22,008 bases of DNA, taken from positions 1 to 22,008 of the forward strand of contig JANXRI010000361.1 in NCBI GenBank assembly GCA_025353085.1. Reading direction: 5' to 3'. Position numbers and translations under genes: made by a program. The stretch is from Betaproteobacteria bacterium. GTDB lineage: Bacteria > Pseudomonadota > Gammaproteobacteria > Burkholderiales > SG8-41. Position 1 is the first letter of the stretch. The number at the start of each line of letters is the position of its first letter. The notes beneath the pieces are model-generated. The model searched no databases, had not been told where the DNA came from, and saw only the letters and a list, made by a program, of their open reading frames with translations. Below, piece after piece: positions 15,744-22,008 of the stretch.

Positions 15744-15780
15744 AAAACGGCGAAGGGGCGAGGCTCTTCGCCTCACCCCT
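15744..15780 (-). terminator. Hairpin between dnaK and dnaJ, weak terminator or attenuator
   Basis: On the minus strand an 11-bp stem (arms 15770-15780 and 15754-15764, one G-U pair) with a 5-base loop is followed after six bases by TTTT (15744-15747). The short T run and the position inside the dnaK-dnaJ operon suggest partial termination or mRNA processing, which would lower dnaJ relative to dnaK. Confidence 0.5.
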
Positions 15781-15802
15781 CGTGCCAAACGCCCGGCGTA
15801 TT

Positions 15803-17737
15803 TTACTTCTTGCCGTCTTTAACTTCCTCGTATTCCGCATCCACGACATTGCTGTCGTCTTTTTTCGCGCTGGCCTCGGCTTTGGCGTCACCGCCGCCCG
15901 CCGGCTGCTGGGCCGCCTGCTCTTTCGCATAAATCTGCTCGGCGAGCTTATGCGATGCGGTGGCCAGCGCCTGCGATTTCGTATCGATAGCTTCCTTATT
16001 GTCGCTTTTCAGCGCTTCCTCGGCTTCCTTCAACGCCGTTTCGATCTTGACTTTTTCGTCCGCGCCGATTTTGTCGCCATGTTCGGCCAGCGATTTCTTC
16101 ACCGAATGCACGAGTGCATCGCACTGGTTGCGCGTGGTGATGAGTTCGATCGCTTTCTTGTCTTCCTCCGCATGCGCTTCGGCGTCCTGCACCATGCGCT
16201 TGATCTCGTCCTCGTTCAATCCCGAGCTCGCCTGGATCTTGATCTTGTTTTCCTTGCCCGTCGCCTTGTCCTTGGCCGACACGTGCAGGATGCCGTTCGC
16301 GTCGATGTCGAAAGTGACTTCGATCTGCGGCATGCCGCGCGGCGCCGTCGGCAGTTCGGTCAGGTTGAACTGGCCGAGACTCTTATTGCCCGCTGCCATG
16401 TCACGTTCGCCCTGCAGCACGTGAATTGTGACGGCCGACTGATTGTCTTCGGCGGTCGAGAACACCTGCCCCGCCTTGGTCGGCACCGTCGTATTCTTCT
16501 GAATCAGCTTGGTCATCACGCCACCGAGCGTTTCAATGCCGAGCGACAGCGGCGTCACGTCGAGCAACAGCACGTCTTTGACGTCGCCTCTCAGCACGCC
16601 ACCCTGGATGGCGGCGCCGACTGCCACGGCTTCGTCCGGATTGACGTCTTTGCGCGGTTCACGGCCGAAGAAGTCCTTGACCATGTCCTGCACCTTCGGC
16701 ATGCGCGTCTGGCCGCCGACGAGAATTACGTCCGAAATATCCGACAGCTTCACGCCTGCGTCTTTAACCGCGATTTCGCACGGCTTGATTGTCTTCTCGA
16801 TCAACTCCTCGACGAGGCTCTCAAACTTGGCGCGCGTAATCTTGATGGCCAGGTGTTTAGGGCCCGACGCATCTGCCGTCACGTACGGCAGGTTCACTTC
16901 GGTTTGCTGGCTCGAAGACAATTCGATCTTGGCTTTTTCCGCCGCGTCTTTCAGGCGCTGCAGTGCGAGCATGTCTTTCCTGAGATCGATGCCTTGTTCT
17001 TTCTTGAACTCATCGCACAGGTAATCCATCAGGCGCTGGTCGAAATCCTCGCCACCCAGGAATGTGTCGCCGTTGGTGGACAACACTTCGAACTGATGTT
17101 CGCCGTCGACCGCCGCGATTTCGATGATCGAAATATCGAACGTGCCGCCGCCCAGGTCATACACCGCGATTTTGCGGTCGCCTTCTTTTTTGTCCATGCC
17201 GAACGCGAGCGCTGCCGCAGTCGGCTCGTTGATGATGCGCTTCACGTCGAGGCCCGCGATGCGGCCAGCGTCTTTGGTCGCCTGACGCTGCGAGTCATTG
17301 AAGTATGCAGGCACCGTGATCACTGCTTCAGTGACCGGCTCCCCCAGGTAATCCTCGGCCGTCTTCTTCATCTTGATCAGCACTTGCGCGGAAACTTCGG
17401 GGGGGGCTATTTTCTTGCCACGCACTTCTACCCACGCGTCGTTATTTTCGGCCTTGATGATTTTGTACGGCATCAAGTCGATGTCCTTCTGGACTTCTTT
17501 TTCCTCGAACCGGCGGCCGATCAGGCGCTTGACCGCATATAGCGTGTTCTTCGGATTGGTGACCGCCTGGCGCTTGGCCGACGCACCCACCAAAATCTCG
17601 CCGTCTTCCGCATAAGCGACAATCGACGGCGTGGTGCGCGCGCCTTCCGAATTCTCGATGACCTTCGGCTGGCCATTTTCCATGACGGACACGCACGAAT
17701 TGGTCGTGCCCAGGTCGATACCGATTATCTTAGACAT
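15803..17737 (-). CDS. dnaK: Chaperone protein DnaK (Hsp70)
   Basis: A complete 644-residue Hsp70. The N-terminal ATPase domain (about 1-385) begins MSKIIGIDLGTTNSCVSV and has the phosphate-binding segments IAVYDLGGGTFDISII and VILVGGQTRMPKVQ. After the hydrophobic interdomain linker (DVLLLDVTPLSLGIET) come the substrate-binding beta domain and the helical lid, then a disordered Gly/Ala-rich tail ending VVDAEYEEVKDGKK, as in proteobacterial DnaK. It binds unfolded segments in an ATP cycle driven by DnaJ and GrpE. The ATG at 17735-17737 has a strong Shine-Dalgarno (GAGGGA). A sigma-32-type promoter lies at 17808-17835, in addition to any read-through from grpE. A run of eight C within the gene (minus strand, 17399-17406) leaves the frame intact. 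Confidence 0.99.
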   Translation of the reverse strand: MSKIIGIDLGTTNSCVSVMENGQPKVIENSEGARTTPSIVAYAEDGEILVGASAKRQAVTNPKNTLYAVKRLIGRRFEEKEVQKDIDLMPYKIIKAENNDAWVEVRGKKIAPPEVSAQVLIKMKKTAEDYLGEPVTEAVITVPAYFNDSQRQATKDAGRIAGLDVKRIINEPTAAALAFGMDKKEGDRKIAVYDLGGGTFDISIIEIAAVDGEHQFEVLSTNGDTFLGGEDFDQRLMDYLCDEFKKEQGIDLRKDMLALQRLKDAAEKAKIELSSSQQTEVNLPYVTADASGPKHLAIKITRAKFESLVEELIEKTIKPCEIAVKDAGVKLSDISDVILVGGQTRMPKVQDMVKDFFGREPRKDVNPDEAVAVGAAIQGGVLRGDVKDVLLLDVTPLSLGIETLGGVMTKLIQKNTTVPTKAGQVFSTAEDNQSAVTIHVLQGERDMAAGNKSLGQFNLTELPTAPRGMPQIEVTFDIDANGILHVSAKDKATGKENKIKIQASSGLNEDEIKRMVQDAEAHAEEDKKAIELITTRNQCDALVHSVKKSLAEHGDKIGADEKVKIETALKEAEEALKSDNKEAIDTKSQALATASHKLAEQIYAKEQAAQQPAGGGDAKAEASAKKDDSNVVDAEYEEVKDGKK

Positions 17738-17807
17738 GTCATTCCCTCTTTTTCCATAAGATGTTCGCGCCAGTCATCTGCGACCGGGGTGTTATTCCAT
17801 GCATACA

Positions 17808-17835
17808 ATATGGGGATAACCCCACTACTTTCAAC
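17808..17835 (-). promoter_or_regulatory. Heat-shock (sigma-32) promoter of dnaK
   Basis: On the minus strand GTTGAAA (17829-17835) and CCCCATAT (17808-17815) are separated by 13 bases. The -10 matches the sigma-32 consensus CCCCATNT fully and the -35 differs from CTTGAAA by one base. Part of it forms a small palindrome (TGGGG-TTAT-CCCCA). A start near 17800 gives a leader of about 60 bases before dnaK. Confidence 0.8.
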
Positions 17836-17852
17836 TCGCTGGCCTGCGCGTC

Positions 17853-18416
17853 TCAACTTGCCTTCGCTTTCGCCACCGCAACCATCGCCGGCCGAATTAC
17901 CCTGTCATTGAGCAAATAGCCCTTTTGAAATACCTGCACAACCGAATTCGGCTCGGCGTCCGACTCGACCGTATTAATCGCCTGGTGGCGGTGCGGGTCG
18001 AACTTCTGCTCGAGCGGATCGATTTCAATGACGCGGAATTTTTCGAACACCGAATTCAATTGCTTCAGAGTCAGCTCGACGCCGCTTTTTAAGCTCTCGG
18101 CGGTCACTTTGCTCGCGGTGAGCGCGGCTTCAAGGCTATCCTTGACCGCCAACAACTCTATGGAAAAATTCTCGATCGCGTACTTGTGTGCGTTGGCGAT
18201 ATCGGCCTGCGCGCGTTTGCGGATATTGTCGGCGTCGGCTTTTGCGCGAAGCCATGCGTCGTGATGCTCTTGCGCCGTGAGTTCAGCCTGCTTGAGCAGT
18301 GTCTCGGGCGACGGCACGCTCTCCGGCGCGTTAAGCTCGTCGCCGGACTGCTCATTGCCAGTGGATTGCGGATCGGCGCCCGTGGCGGGCGTCGTTGCTT
18401 GATGTTCGTCCTGCAT
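17853..18416 (-). CDS. grpE: Nucleotide exchange factor GrpE
   Basis: A complete 187-residue protein that releases ADP from DnaK. The N-terminal ~40 residues are acidic and disordered (DEHQATTPATGADPQSTGNE). A long coiled-coil helix follows (about 40-115, including DAWLRAKADADNIRKRAQAD). The C-terminal beta domain has the GrpE signature region KFDPHRHQAINTVESDAEPN then VVQVFQKGYLLNDRVIRPAMV. The length is close to E. coli GrpE (197). The ATG at 18414-18416 has a good Shine-Dalgarno (GAGGGGAC). A sigma-32 promoter lies about 30 bases upstream. dnaK starts 115 bases downstream with its own promoter. The gene order grpE-dnaK-dnaJ behind hrcA is typical of betaproteobacteria. Confidence 0.97.
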   Translation of the reverse strand: MQDEHQATTPATGADPQSTGNEQSGDELNAPESVPSPETLLKQAELTAQEHHDAWLRAKADADNIRKRAQADIANAHKYAIENFSIELLAVKDSLEAALTASKVTAESLKSGVELTLKQLNSVFEKFRVIEIDPLEQKFDPHRHQAINTVESDAEPNSVVQVFQKGYLLNDRVIRPAMVAVAKAKAS

Positions 18417-18447
18417 TGCGTCCCCTCAATTGGCCAGTCCCAAGCTT

Positions 18448-18476
18448 ATGGGGGCGCAACGGACCGAATTCAAGCC
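18448..18476 (-). promoter_or_regulatory. Heat-shock (sigma-32) promoter of grpE
   Basis: On the minus strand GGCTTGAA (18469-18476) and CCCCAT (18448-18453, with a fifth C before it) are separated by 15 bases. Both match the sigma-32 consensus. A start near 18440 gives a leader of about 25 bases containing the grpE Shine-Dalgarno. No CIRCE-type inverted repeat overlaps it. Confidence 0.8.
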
Positions 18477-18563
18477 TGCCGCGCTAACGAGGCTATTTTT
18501 TTGATCGAATAAGACGAATGGTGCGCCGGACAGGACAACGGCATGGCGTAGCGGCGAACGATT

Positions 18564-18917
18564 TTACCGAGGCTTGATTTTGCCGAGCACCAGCGCGCTC
18601 AGCGCCCAACTGATGATCCCGTACATGATCGCCCCGCCTACCGCCGGCCAGAAACCGGTGACGATAAAACCGTGGACGAACGAGGCGACGAACCAGAACA
18701 GGAGCCCGTTGATCACGAACGTAAAAAGTCCCAGCGTCAGGATATTGATCGGCAGCGTGAGCAACATCAAAGCCGGCCGAATCAGCGAATTGATGAAGCC
18801 GAGCACCAGCGCCGTCACGAGCGCAGTCAAGAAACCGTCGACGCGAATCGACTCAAAAATAGTCGGCAGCGCCAGCAGCGCGAGCGCGTTAATCAACCAT
18901 GTGACGAGCAATCGCAT
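18564..18917 (-). CDS. Small four-helix membrane protein of the phage-holin-like family IV
   Basis: A 117-residue integral membrane protein from the ATG at 18915-18917. Four hydrophobic segments are visible: about 3-20 (LLVTWLINALALLALPTI), 29-50 (FLTALVTALVLGFINSLI), 53-77 (MLLTLPINILTLGLFTFVIN) and 86-112 (GFIVTGFWPAVGGAIMYGII). It resembles the conserved bacterial family named after mycobacterial phage holins. The name reflects similarity only. There are no phage genes here and chromosomal members are of unknown function. Its ATG follows the hemH stop codon by one base (TAG-C-ATG), so translation is coupled to ferrochelatase. The frame is open upstream, but that would overlap hemH. The next gene downstream is grpE, behind its own heat-shock promoter. 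Confidence 0.85.
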   Translation of the reverse strand: MRLLVTWLINALALLALPTIFESIRVDGFLTALVTALVLGFINSLIRPALMLLTLPINILTLGLFTFVINGLLFWFVASFVHGFIVTGFWPAVGGAIMYGIISWALSALVLGKIKPR

Positions 18918-18918
18918 G

Positions 18919-20013
18919 CTATGTCTTGGCGCCCAGCGCGATGGCGCGCGCGCGGGCCTGCGCGAGTTGCGGCGCGGAAGGCTCAGTGCGGACCCAGCCC
19001 AGCAAATTGGCGGCGACAAGGTCCGTGAGCGCATGTATCCAGTCGTCGCGCTCATTCAGGCAGGGTATGGCGTGATAATCCTTGCCGCCGGCAGTCAAAA
19101 ATATGGTTTTGCCTTCGATCGCAATTTCCTCGAGAGTCTCGATGCAATCGGCCACGAAGCCCGGACAAACGACATCGACACGCGGCGTTTTTTTGCGGCC
19201 CAGGTCCTGCAGCACCTCGGCGGTATACGGTTTAAGCCACTCAGCGCGCCCGAAGCGGGACTGGAACGCGACCGTGTATTGATCGGCCGACAACTTAAGC
19301 GCTGCGGCCAGCAGGCGCGCAGTCACCTGGCACTCGCAATGATAAGGGTCACCTTTGTCGAGGCTAAAACGCGGCACCCCGTGAAAGCTCATCACGAGCT
19401 TGTCTGATCGGCCGTTTTTGCCCCAGTAGTCGATGACGCTTTGCGCAAGCGCTGCGATGTAACCGGGATGATCGTGAAAATTACGCACGCTGCGCAAGGC
19501 CGGTTGATTGCGCATGCGCGCGAGCGCCGAGCCGACCGCATCAAGCGCGGTCGCCGTCGTACTCGCGGCGTATTGCGGATATAGCGGCAGGATGAGTATG
19601 CGGTCGCAGCCCTGTTGTTTCATCTTGTCGAGCGCGGCCGGCACCGACGGGCTGCCGTAGCGCATTGCGTAATCGACGACGAGCGGCGCCTTGATGCGTT
19701 CGCCCAGATAACCGCGCAACATCCGGGTCTGGCGTTCGGTATGCATGCGCAACGGCGAGCCGTCGGGCGTCCATACCTGTGCATAGCGGCGCGCCGATTC
19801 CTTTGGCCGAAATGGCAGGATGAAAAGATTCAGAATCAGCCACCACGCCGCACGCGGAATTTCCACGACGCGCGTATCCCACAGGAATTCGCGCAAGTAG
19901 CGTCTTACCGCTGTGGCGGTTGGCGCGTCCGGGGTACCCAGATTAATAAGCAAAACCCCGCATTTAGCGGCAGTACCGTGGGTGTAGGCGGGTTCCGGCG
20001 AGTAACGCGGCAT
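18919..20013 (-). CDS. hemH: Ferrochelatase
   Basis: A complete 364-residue enzyme that inserts Fe2+ into protoporphyrin IX in the last step of haem synthesis, at the inner side of the cytoplasmic membrane. Segments typical of the family are GVLLINLGTPDAPT (19-32), YAMRYGSPSV (115-124), ILILPLYPQYAASTTA (139-154), KLVMSFHGVP (205-214, with the metal-site His211), VAFQSRFGRAEWLKPYT (248-264) and CPGFVADCIETLEEI (283-297, with Glu292 at the metal site). The protein runs slightly longer at the N-terminus (MPRYSPEPAYTHGTAAK) than the core fold, as in many betaproteobacteria. It starts 12 bases after the hrcA stop and ends one base before the small membrane protein, so hrcA-hemH-membrane protein look like one transcript. 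Confidence 0.96.
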   Translation of the reverse strand: MPRYSPEPAYTHGTAAKCGVLLINLGTPDAPTATAVRRYLREFLWDTRVVEIPRAAWWLILNLFILPFRPKESARRYAQVWTPDGSPLRMHTERQTRMLRGYLGERIKAPLVVDYAMRYGSPSVPAALDKMKQQGCDRILILPLYPQYAASTTATALDAVGSALARMRNQPALRSVRNFHDHPGYIAALAQSVIDYWGKNGRSDKLVMSFHGVPRFSLDKGDPYHCECQVTARLLAAALKLSADQYTVAFQSRFGRAEWLKPYTAEVLQDLGRKKTPRVDVVCPGFVADCIETLEEIAIEGKTIFLTAGGKDYHAIPCLNERDDWIHALTDLVAANLLGWVRTEPSAPQLAQARARAIALGAKT

Positions 20014-20025
20014 GCGAGCGCGAGC

Positions 20026-21060
20026 TCAGGAGTGCGACAGCGCGCTCGACAACAGCTTGGCCGTGATATCGACGATCGGAATCACCCGCTCGTAGGCCAT
20101 GCGCGTTGGGCCGATCACGCCGAGCGTGCCGACGACGTGGCCGTCGACGGAGTAGGGCGCGGTCACAATGCTGCATTCGTCAAGCGGCACCAGGCCGGAT
20201 TCACCGCCGATGAAAATCTGCACGCCATGCGCGCGGCTCGATACGTCGAGCAATTGCAGCAGGCTGGTCTTCTGCTCGAAGAGGTCAAAAAGCTTGCGCA
20301 GGCTCGCCATGTTCCCCGACAAGTCGTGCACCTGCAGCAGGTTGCGTTCCCCGGAAATAACGACGTCGTCGGACGCATCCTGCATTGCCTGGCTGCCGAC
20401 TTCGAGTGCGGCCGCCATTAACTGCGACATGCTTTCGCGCAATTGCTTCAGCTCGTCATGAATGCGCAGCCGGATTTCCGCGAACGAGCAACCCGCATAA
20501 TTCTGATTAAGCATATTCGCGGCCTCGATTAATTCGGATGGCGAGTAATTGCGGTCGAGCGTAAAAATGCGGTTCTGCACGTCGCCTTCCGGCGATACGA
20601 TGATGACAAGAATGCGCTTGTCGGAGAGGCTGACAAATTCGATCTGGCGAAACATCGCAGCACGGCGCGGCGTCATGACGACGCCGGCGAAGCGCGTAAG
20701 GTCGGACAACAATTGCGAAGTCGAGGACACGATCCTTTGCCGGCTTTCAGTCTGCAGCTGCCCCTCGAGATGATGAATTTCCATGCTGTCGAGCGGCTTG
20801 ATCGTGAGCAGCGTGTCGACGAAGAACCGATAGCCGCGCGGCGTCGGAATGCGGCCCGCCGACGTGTGCGGGCTCGCGATAAAACCCATCTCTTCGAGGT
20901 CGGCCATTACATTGCGAATGCTGGCCGGCGACAGGTCGAGACCCGACACCCGCGACAGCGCGCGCGAACCGACCGGCTGACCGTCGGCGATATAGCGCTC
21001 GACCAGCGCTTTGAGCAGCGTCTGCGCGCGTTCGTTAAGCGTGGGCGTATCCGGGGGCAT
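20026..21060 (-). CDS. hrcA: Heat-inducible transcription repressor HrcA
   Basis: A complete 344-residue repressor. The N-terminal winged helix-turn-helix domain (about 1-75) reads LNERAQTLLKALVERYIADG, then SRVSGLDLSPASIRNVMADLEEMGFIASPHTSAGRIPTPRGYRFFVD, which is highly typical. The middle GAF-like and insertion domains follow, ending with APYSVDGHVVGTLGVIGPTRMAYERVIPIVD. HrcA binds CIRCE operators (TTAGCACTC-N9-GAGTGCTAA) and is stabilised by GroEL. No CIRCE is visible here, so its targets are probably elsewhere, for example groESL. The ATG at 21058-21060 has no Shine-Dalgarno. A -10-like TAGAAT lies six bases upstream, so translation may be leaderless. Confidence 0.96.
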   Translation of the reverse strand: MPPDTPTLNERAQTLLKALVERYIADGQPVGSRALSRVSGLDLSPASIRNVMADLEEMGFIASPHTSAGRIPTPRGYRFFVDTLLTIKPLDSMEIHHLEGQLQTESRQRIVSSTSQLLSDLTRFAGVVMTPRRAAMFRQIEFVSLSDKRILVIIVSPEGDVQNRIFTLDRNYSPSELIEAANMLNQNYAGCSFAEIRLRIHDELKQLRESMSQLMAAALEVGSQAMQDASDDVVISGERNLLQVHDLSGNMASLRKLFDLFEQKTSLLQLLDVSSRAHGVQIFIGGESGLVPLDECSIVTAPYSVDGHVVGTLGVIGPTRMAYERVIPIVDITAKLLSSALSHS

Positions 21061-21066
21061 CGATTA

Positions 21067-21072
21067 ATTCTA
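21067..21072 (-). promoter_or_regulatory. Candidate -10 element of hrcA
   Basis: TAGAAT on the minus strand, one base from the consensus TATAAT, ends six bases before the hrcA ATG. Transcription would start at or next to the A of the start codon. A weak -35 (TTAACC, 21092-21097) lies 19 bases away. Confidence 0.45.
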
Positions 21073-21081
21073 CACAAATCA

Positions 21082-21117
21082 GCACGCGCGGGGTTAACTC
21101 GCGGGAGGCGCGCGTGC
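21082..21117. promoter_or_regulatory. Inverted repeat centred between hrcA and nadK, possible operator
   Basis: GCACGCGC (21082-21089) and GCGCGTGC (21110-21117) are exact 8-bp inverted arms with a 20-base spacer. The axis at about 21099.5 matches the midpoint of the two start codons. It does not resemble CIRCE. It could bind a dimeric regulator of both genes. Confidence 0.4.
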
Positions 21118-21125
21118 CGTTCACC

Positions 21126-21131
21126 TATAAT
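21126..21131 (+). promoter_or_regulatory. Candidate -10 element of nadK
   Basis: TATAAT, a perfect -10 hexamer, ends six bases before the nadK ATG, so the transcript would start at or near the start codon. No convincing -35 is present 16-18 bases upstream. Confidence 0.45.
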
Positions 21132-21137
21132 GAGGTC

Positions 21138-22008
21138 ATGAATCCGTCGTTCAAGACCGTTGGCCTGATCGGCAAGTACAAAAGCCCGGATATTGCCGCG
21201 CCGCTTCTGAAGCTCGGCGCTTATCTCGCGGGTCGCGGCGTCAAGGTCATCATCGACCGGCTTACCGAGTCCAATATCGGGAAGAGTCCGTACCCGGTGA
21301 TGGCGCTCGAGGATATCGGCCGCGAGGCTGATCTCGCGATTGTGCTCGGCGGCGACGGCACCATGCTCAATATTGCCCGCACACTTGCGCCCTTCGAAGT
21401 CGCGCTGGTCGGGATCAACCAGGGACGCCTGGGATTTCTGACGGATATTTCGCTCGGCACGATGATTGAAACCATCGGCTCGATACTCGACGGCGATTAC
21501 GTGACCGAGGAACGCATGCTGATCGCGGCCGAAATCTTTGACCGCACGGAACGCGTGTTCGATGTGCTGGCTTTCAACGAAGCGGTCGTATCGAAGGGCA
21601 TCAAGGGCAGCATGATCGAGCTCGAAGTGCGCATCGACGGCAAATTTCTGTACGCATTGCGCGCCGACGGTTTGATCGTCACCACACCGACCGGGTCGAC
21701 CGCGTACTCGTTGTCAGCCGGCGGACCGATCATCCATCCGGCGCTCTCGGCGCTGGCATTGGTGCCGATCTGCCCGCATACATTTTCGAGCCGGCCGATC
21801 GTTATCAGCAGTGACAGCGAGGTCGAAATCCTGGTCAACAGCGCAGCCGATCCGCGCGCGCATTTCGACAGCCATTCGCGTTTCGATCTGCGCGAGGGTT
21901 TTCGCATCGTCGTGCGGCGCTATGCACACACGATCCGCTTGTTGCATCCGGTCGGGCACGATTACTACAATATGCTGCGGGCCAAGTTGCACTGGACGGA
22001 GTTTTATT
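21138..22008 (+). CDS. nadK: NAD kinase, 3' end outside the window
   Basis: An open frame of 290 codons that reaches the right edge without a stop. NAD kinases are about 290-300 residues, so only a few are missing. It phosphorylates NAD to NADP with ATP or polyphosphate in the cytoplasm. The diagnostic motifs are GGDGT (residues 71-75, with Asp73 essential), GINQGRLGFLTDI (92-104), FNEAVVSKG (146-154, substrate-binding Asn-Glu) and DGLIVTTPTGSTAYSLSAGGPI (in the C-terminal domain). The ATG at 21138-21140 gives the usual N-terminus MNPSFKTVGLIGKY. A GAGG lies only two bases before the ATG, too close to be a normal Shine-Dalgarno, and a perfect -10 lies just upstream. It is divergent from hrcA, as in many betaproteobacteria. 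Confidence 0.95.
   Translation, partial: MNPSFKTVGLIGKYKSPDIAAPLLKLGAYLAGRGVKVIIDRLTESNIGKSPYPVMALEDIGREADLAIVLGGDGTMLNIARTLAPFEVALVGINQGRLGFLTDISLGTMIETIGSILDGDYVTEERMLIAAEIFDRTERVFDVLAFNEAVVSKGIKGSMIELEVRIDGKFLYALRADGLIVTTPTGSTAYSLSAGGPIIHPALSALALVPICPHTFSSRPIVISSDSEVEILVNSAADPRAHFDSHSRFDLREGFRIVVRRYAHTIRLLHPVGHDYYNMLRAKLHWTEFY

Noticed and set aside
17399..17406. A run of eight C in dnaK (minus strand), considered as a frameshift or phase-variation site
   Set aside because: The frame is intact and the encoded residues fit the normal DnaK sequence.
15782..17542. A 586-codon plus-strand open frame across dnaK
   Set aside because: It is the antisense of dnaK. Long antisense frames are a known by-product of GC-rich codon use in hsp70 genes, and its arginine/histidine/leucine-rich translation shows no domain.
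18564..18917. The holin-like protein as a sign of a prophage
   Set aside because: All neighbours are housekeeping genes, and the family is common on chromosomes outside phages.
20028..20037. GAGTGC near the hrcA 3' end as half of a CIRCE element
   Set aside because: It lies inside the coding end of hrcA and no matching GCACTC arm is present at the required spacing.

Overview
The window looks like an ordinary chromosomal segment of a GC-rich betaproteobacterium. The main reasons are the hrcA-hemH-(small membrane protein)-grpE-dnaK-dnaJ block with nadK divergent from hrcA, and the lpxH-cyclophilin-cyclophilin-TPR-cysS neighbourhood. No rRNA, tRNA, insertion sequence, prophage, CRISPR array or integrase was seen. 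Genes are dense. The largest gaps are 241 bases (12652-12892) and 218 bases (2110-2327), and both hold regulatory-looking sequence. Genus-level assignment is not possible from reading alone.

Layout. Positions 1-2109 (minus strand) hold a secreted TPR protein, a periplasmic and a cytoplasmic cyclophilin in tandem, and the 5' end of lpxH, which runs off the left edge. Positions 2328-3710 (plus) hold cysS. Positions 3811-7812 (minus) hold a possible operon read in the order: conserved small exported protein, glutathione S-transferase, TylF-type O-methyltransferase, TPR-linked O-GlcNAc-transferase-like glycosyltransferase. Positions 7921-12651 (minus) hold malonyl-CoA decarboxylase, a CoxG-like protein, a 2Fe-2S subunit and a Tat-exported molybdopterin subunit of a xanthine dehydrogenase-family enzyme, closed by a clear intrinsic terminator at 7849-7885. 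The cofactor-insertion protein XdhC/CoxI is divergent on the plus strand (12893-13915) and is followed by an exported YqgE/AlgH-family protein, whose 3' end overlaps the 3' end of dnaJ by 177 bp. Positions 14569-21060 (minus) are the heat-shock block: hrcA, hemH, a four-helix membrane protein, grpE, dnaK, dnaJ. nadK starts divergently at 21138 and runs off the right edge.

How the genes work together. GrpE, DnaK and DnaJ form the Hsp70 cycle. Good sigma-32-type promoters are visible before both grpE and dnaK, while no CIRCE operator for HrcA is visible, so HrcA probably acts on genes outside the window. The molybdenum hydroxylase group (2Fe-2S subunit, molybdopterin subunit, CoxG, XdhC) is a coherent enzyme-plus-maturation set of unknown substrate. 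It has no FAD subunit, and malonyl-CoA decarboxylase leads its operon. The GST-methyltransferase-glycosyltransferase run suggests a sugar or glycan modification module of unknown target.

The most interesting points are the YqgE/dnaJ antisense overlap, the glycosyltransferase-methyltransferase operon, the malonyl-CoA decarboxylase/Mo-hydroxylase association, the hrcA/nadK divergent region with two candidate leaderless starts around a centred inverted repeat, and the heptamer repeat array that abuts the lpxH start codon. I did not find a clearly new biological system.
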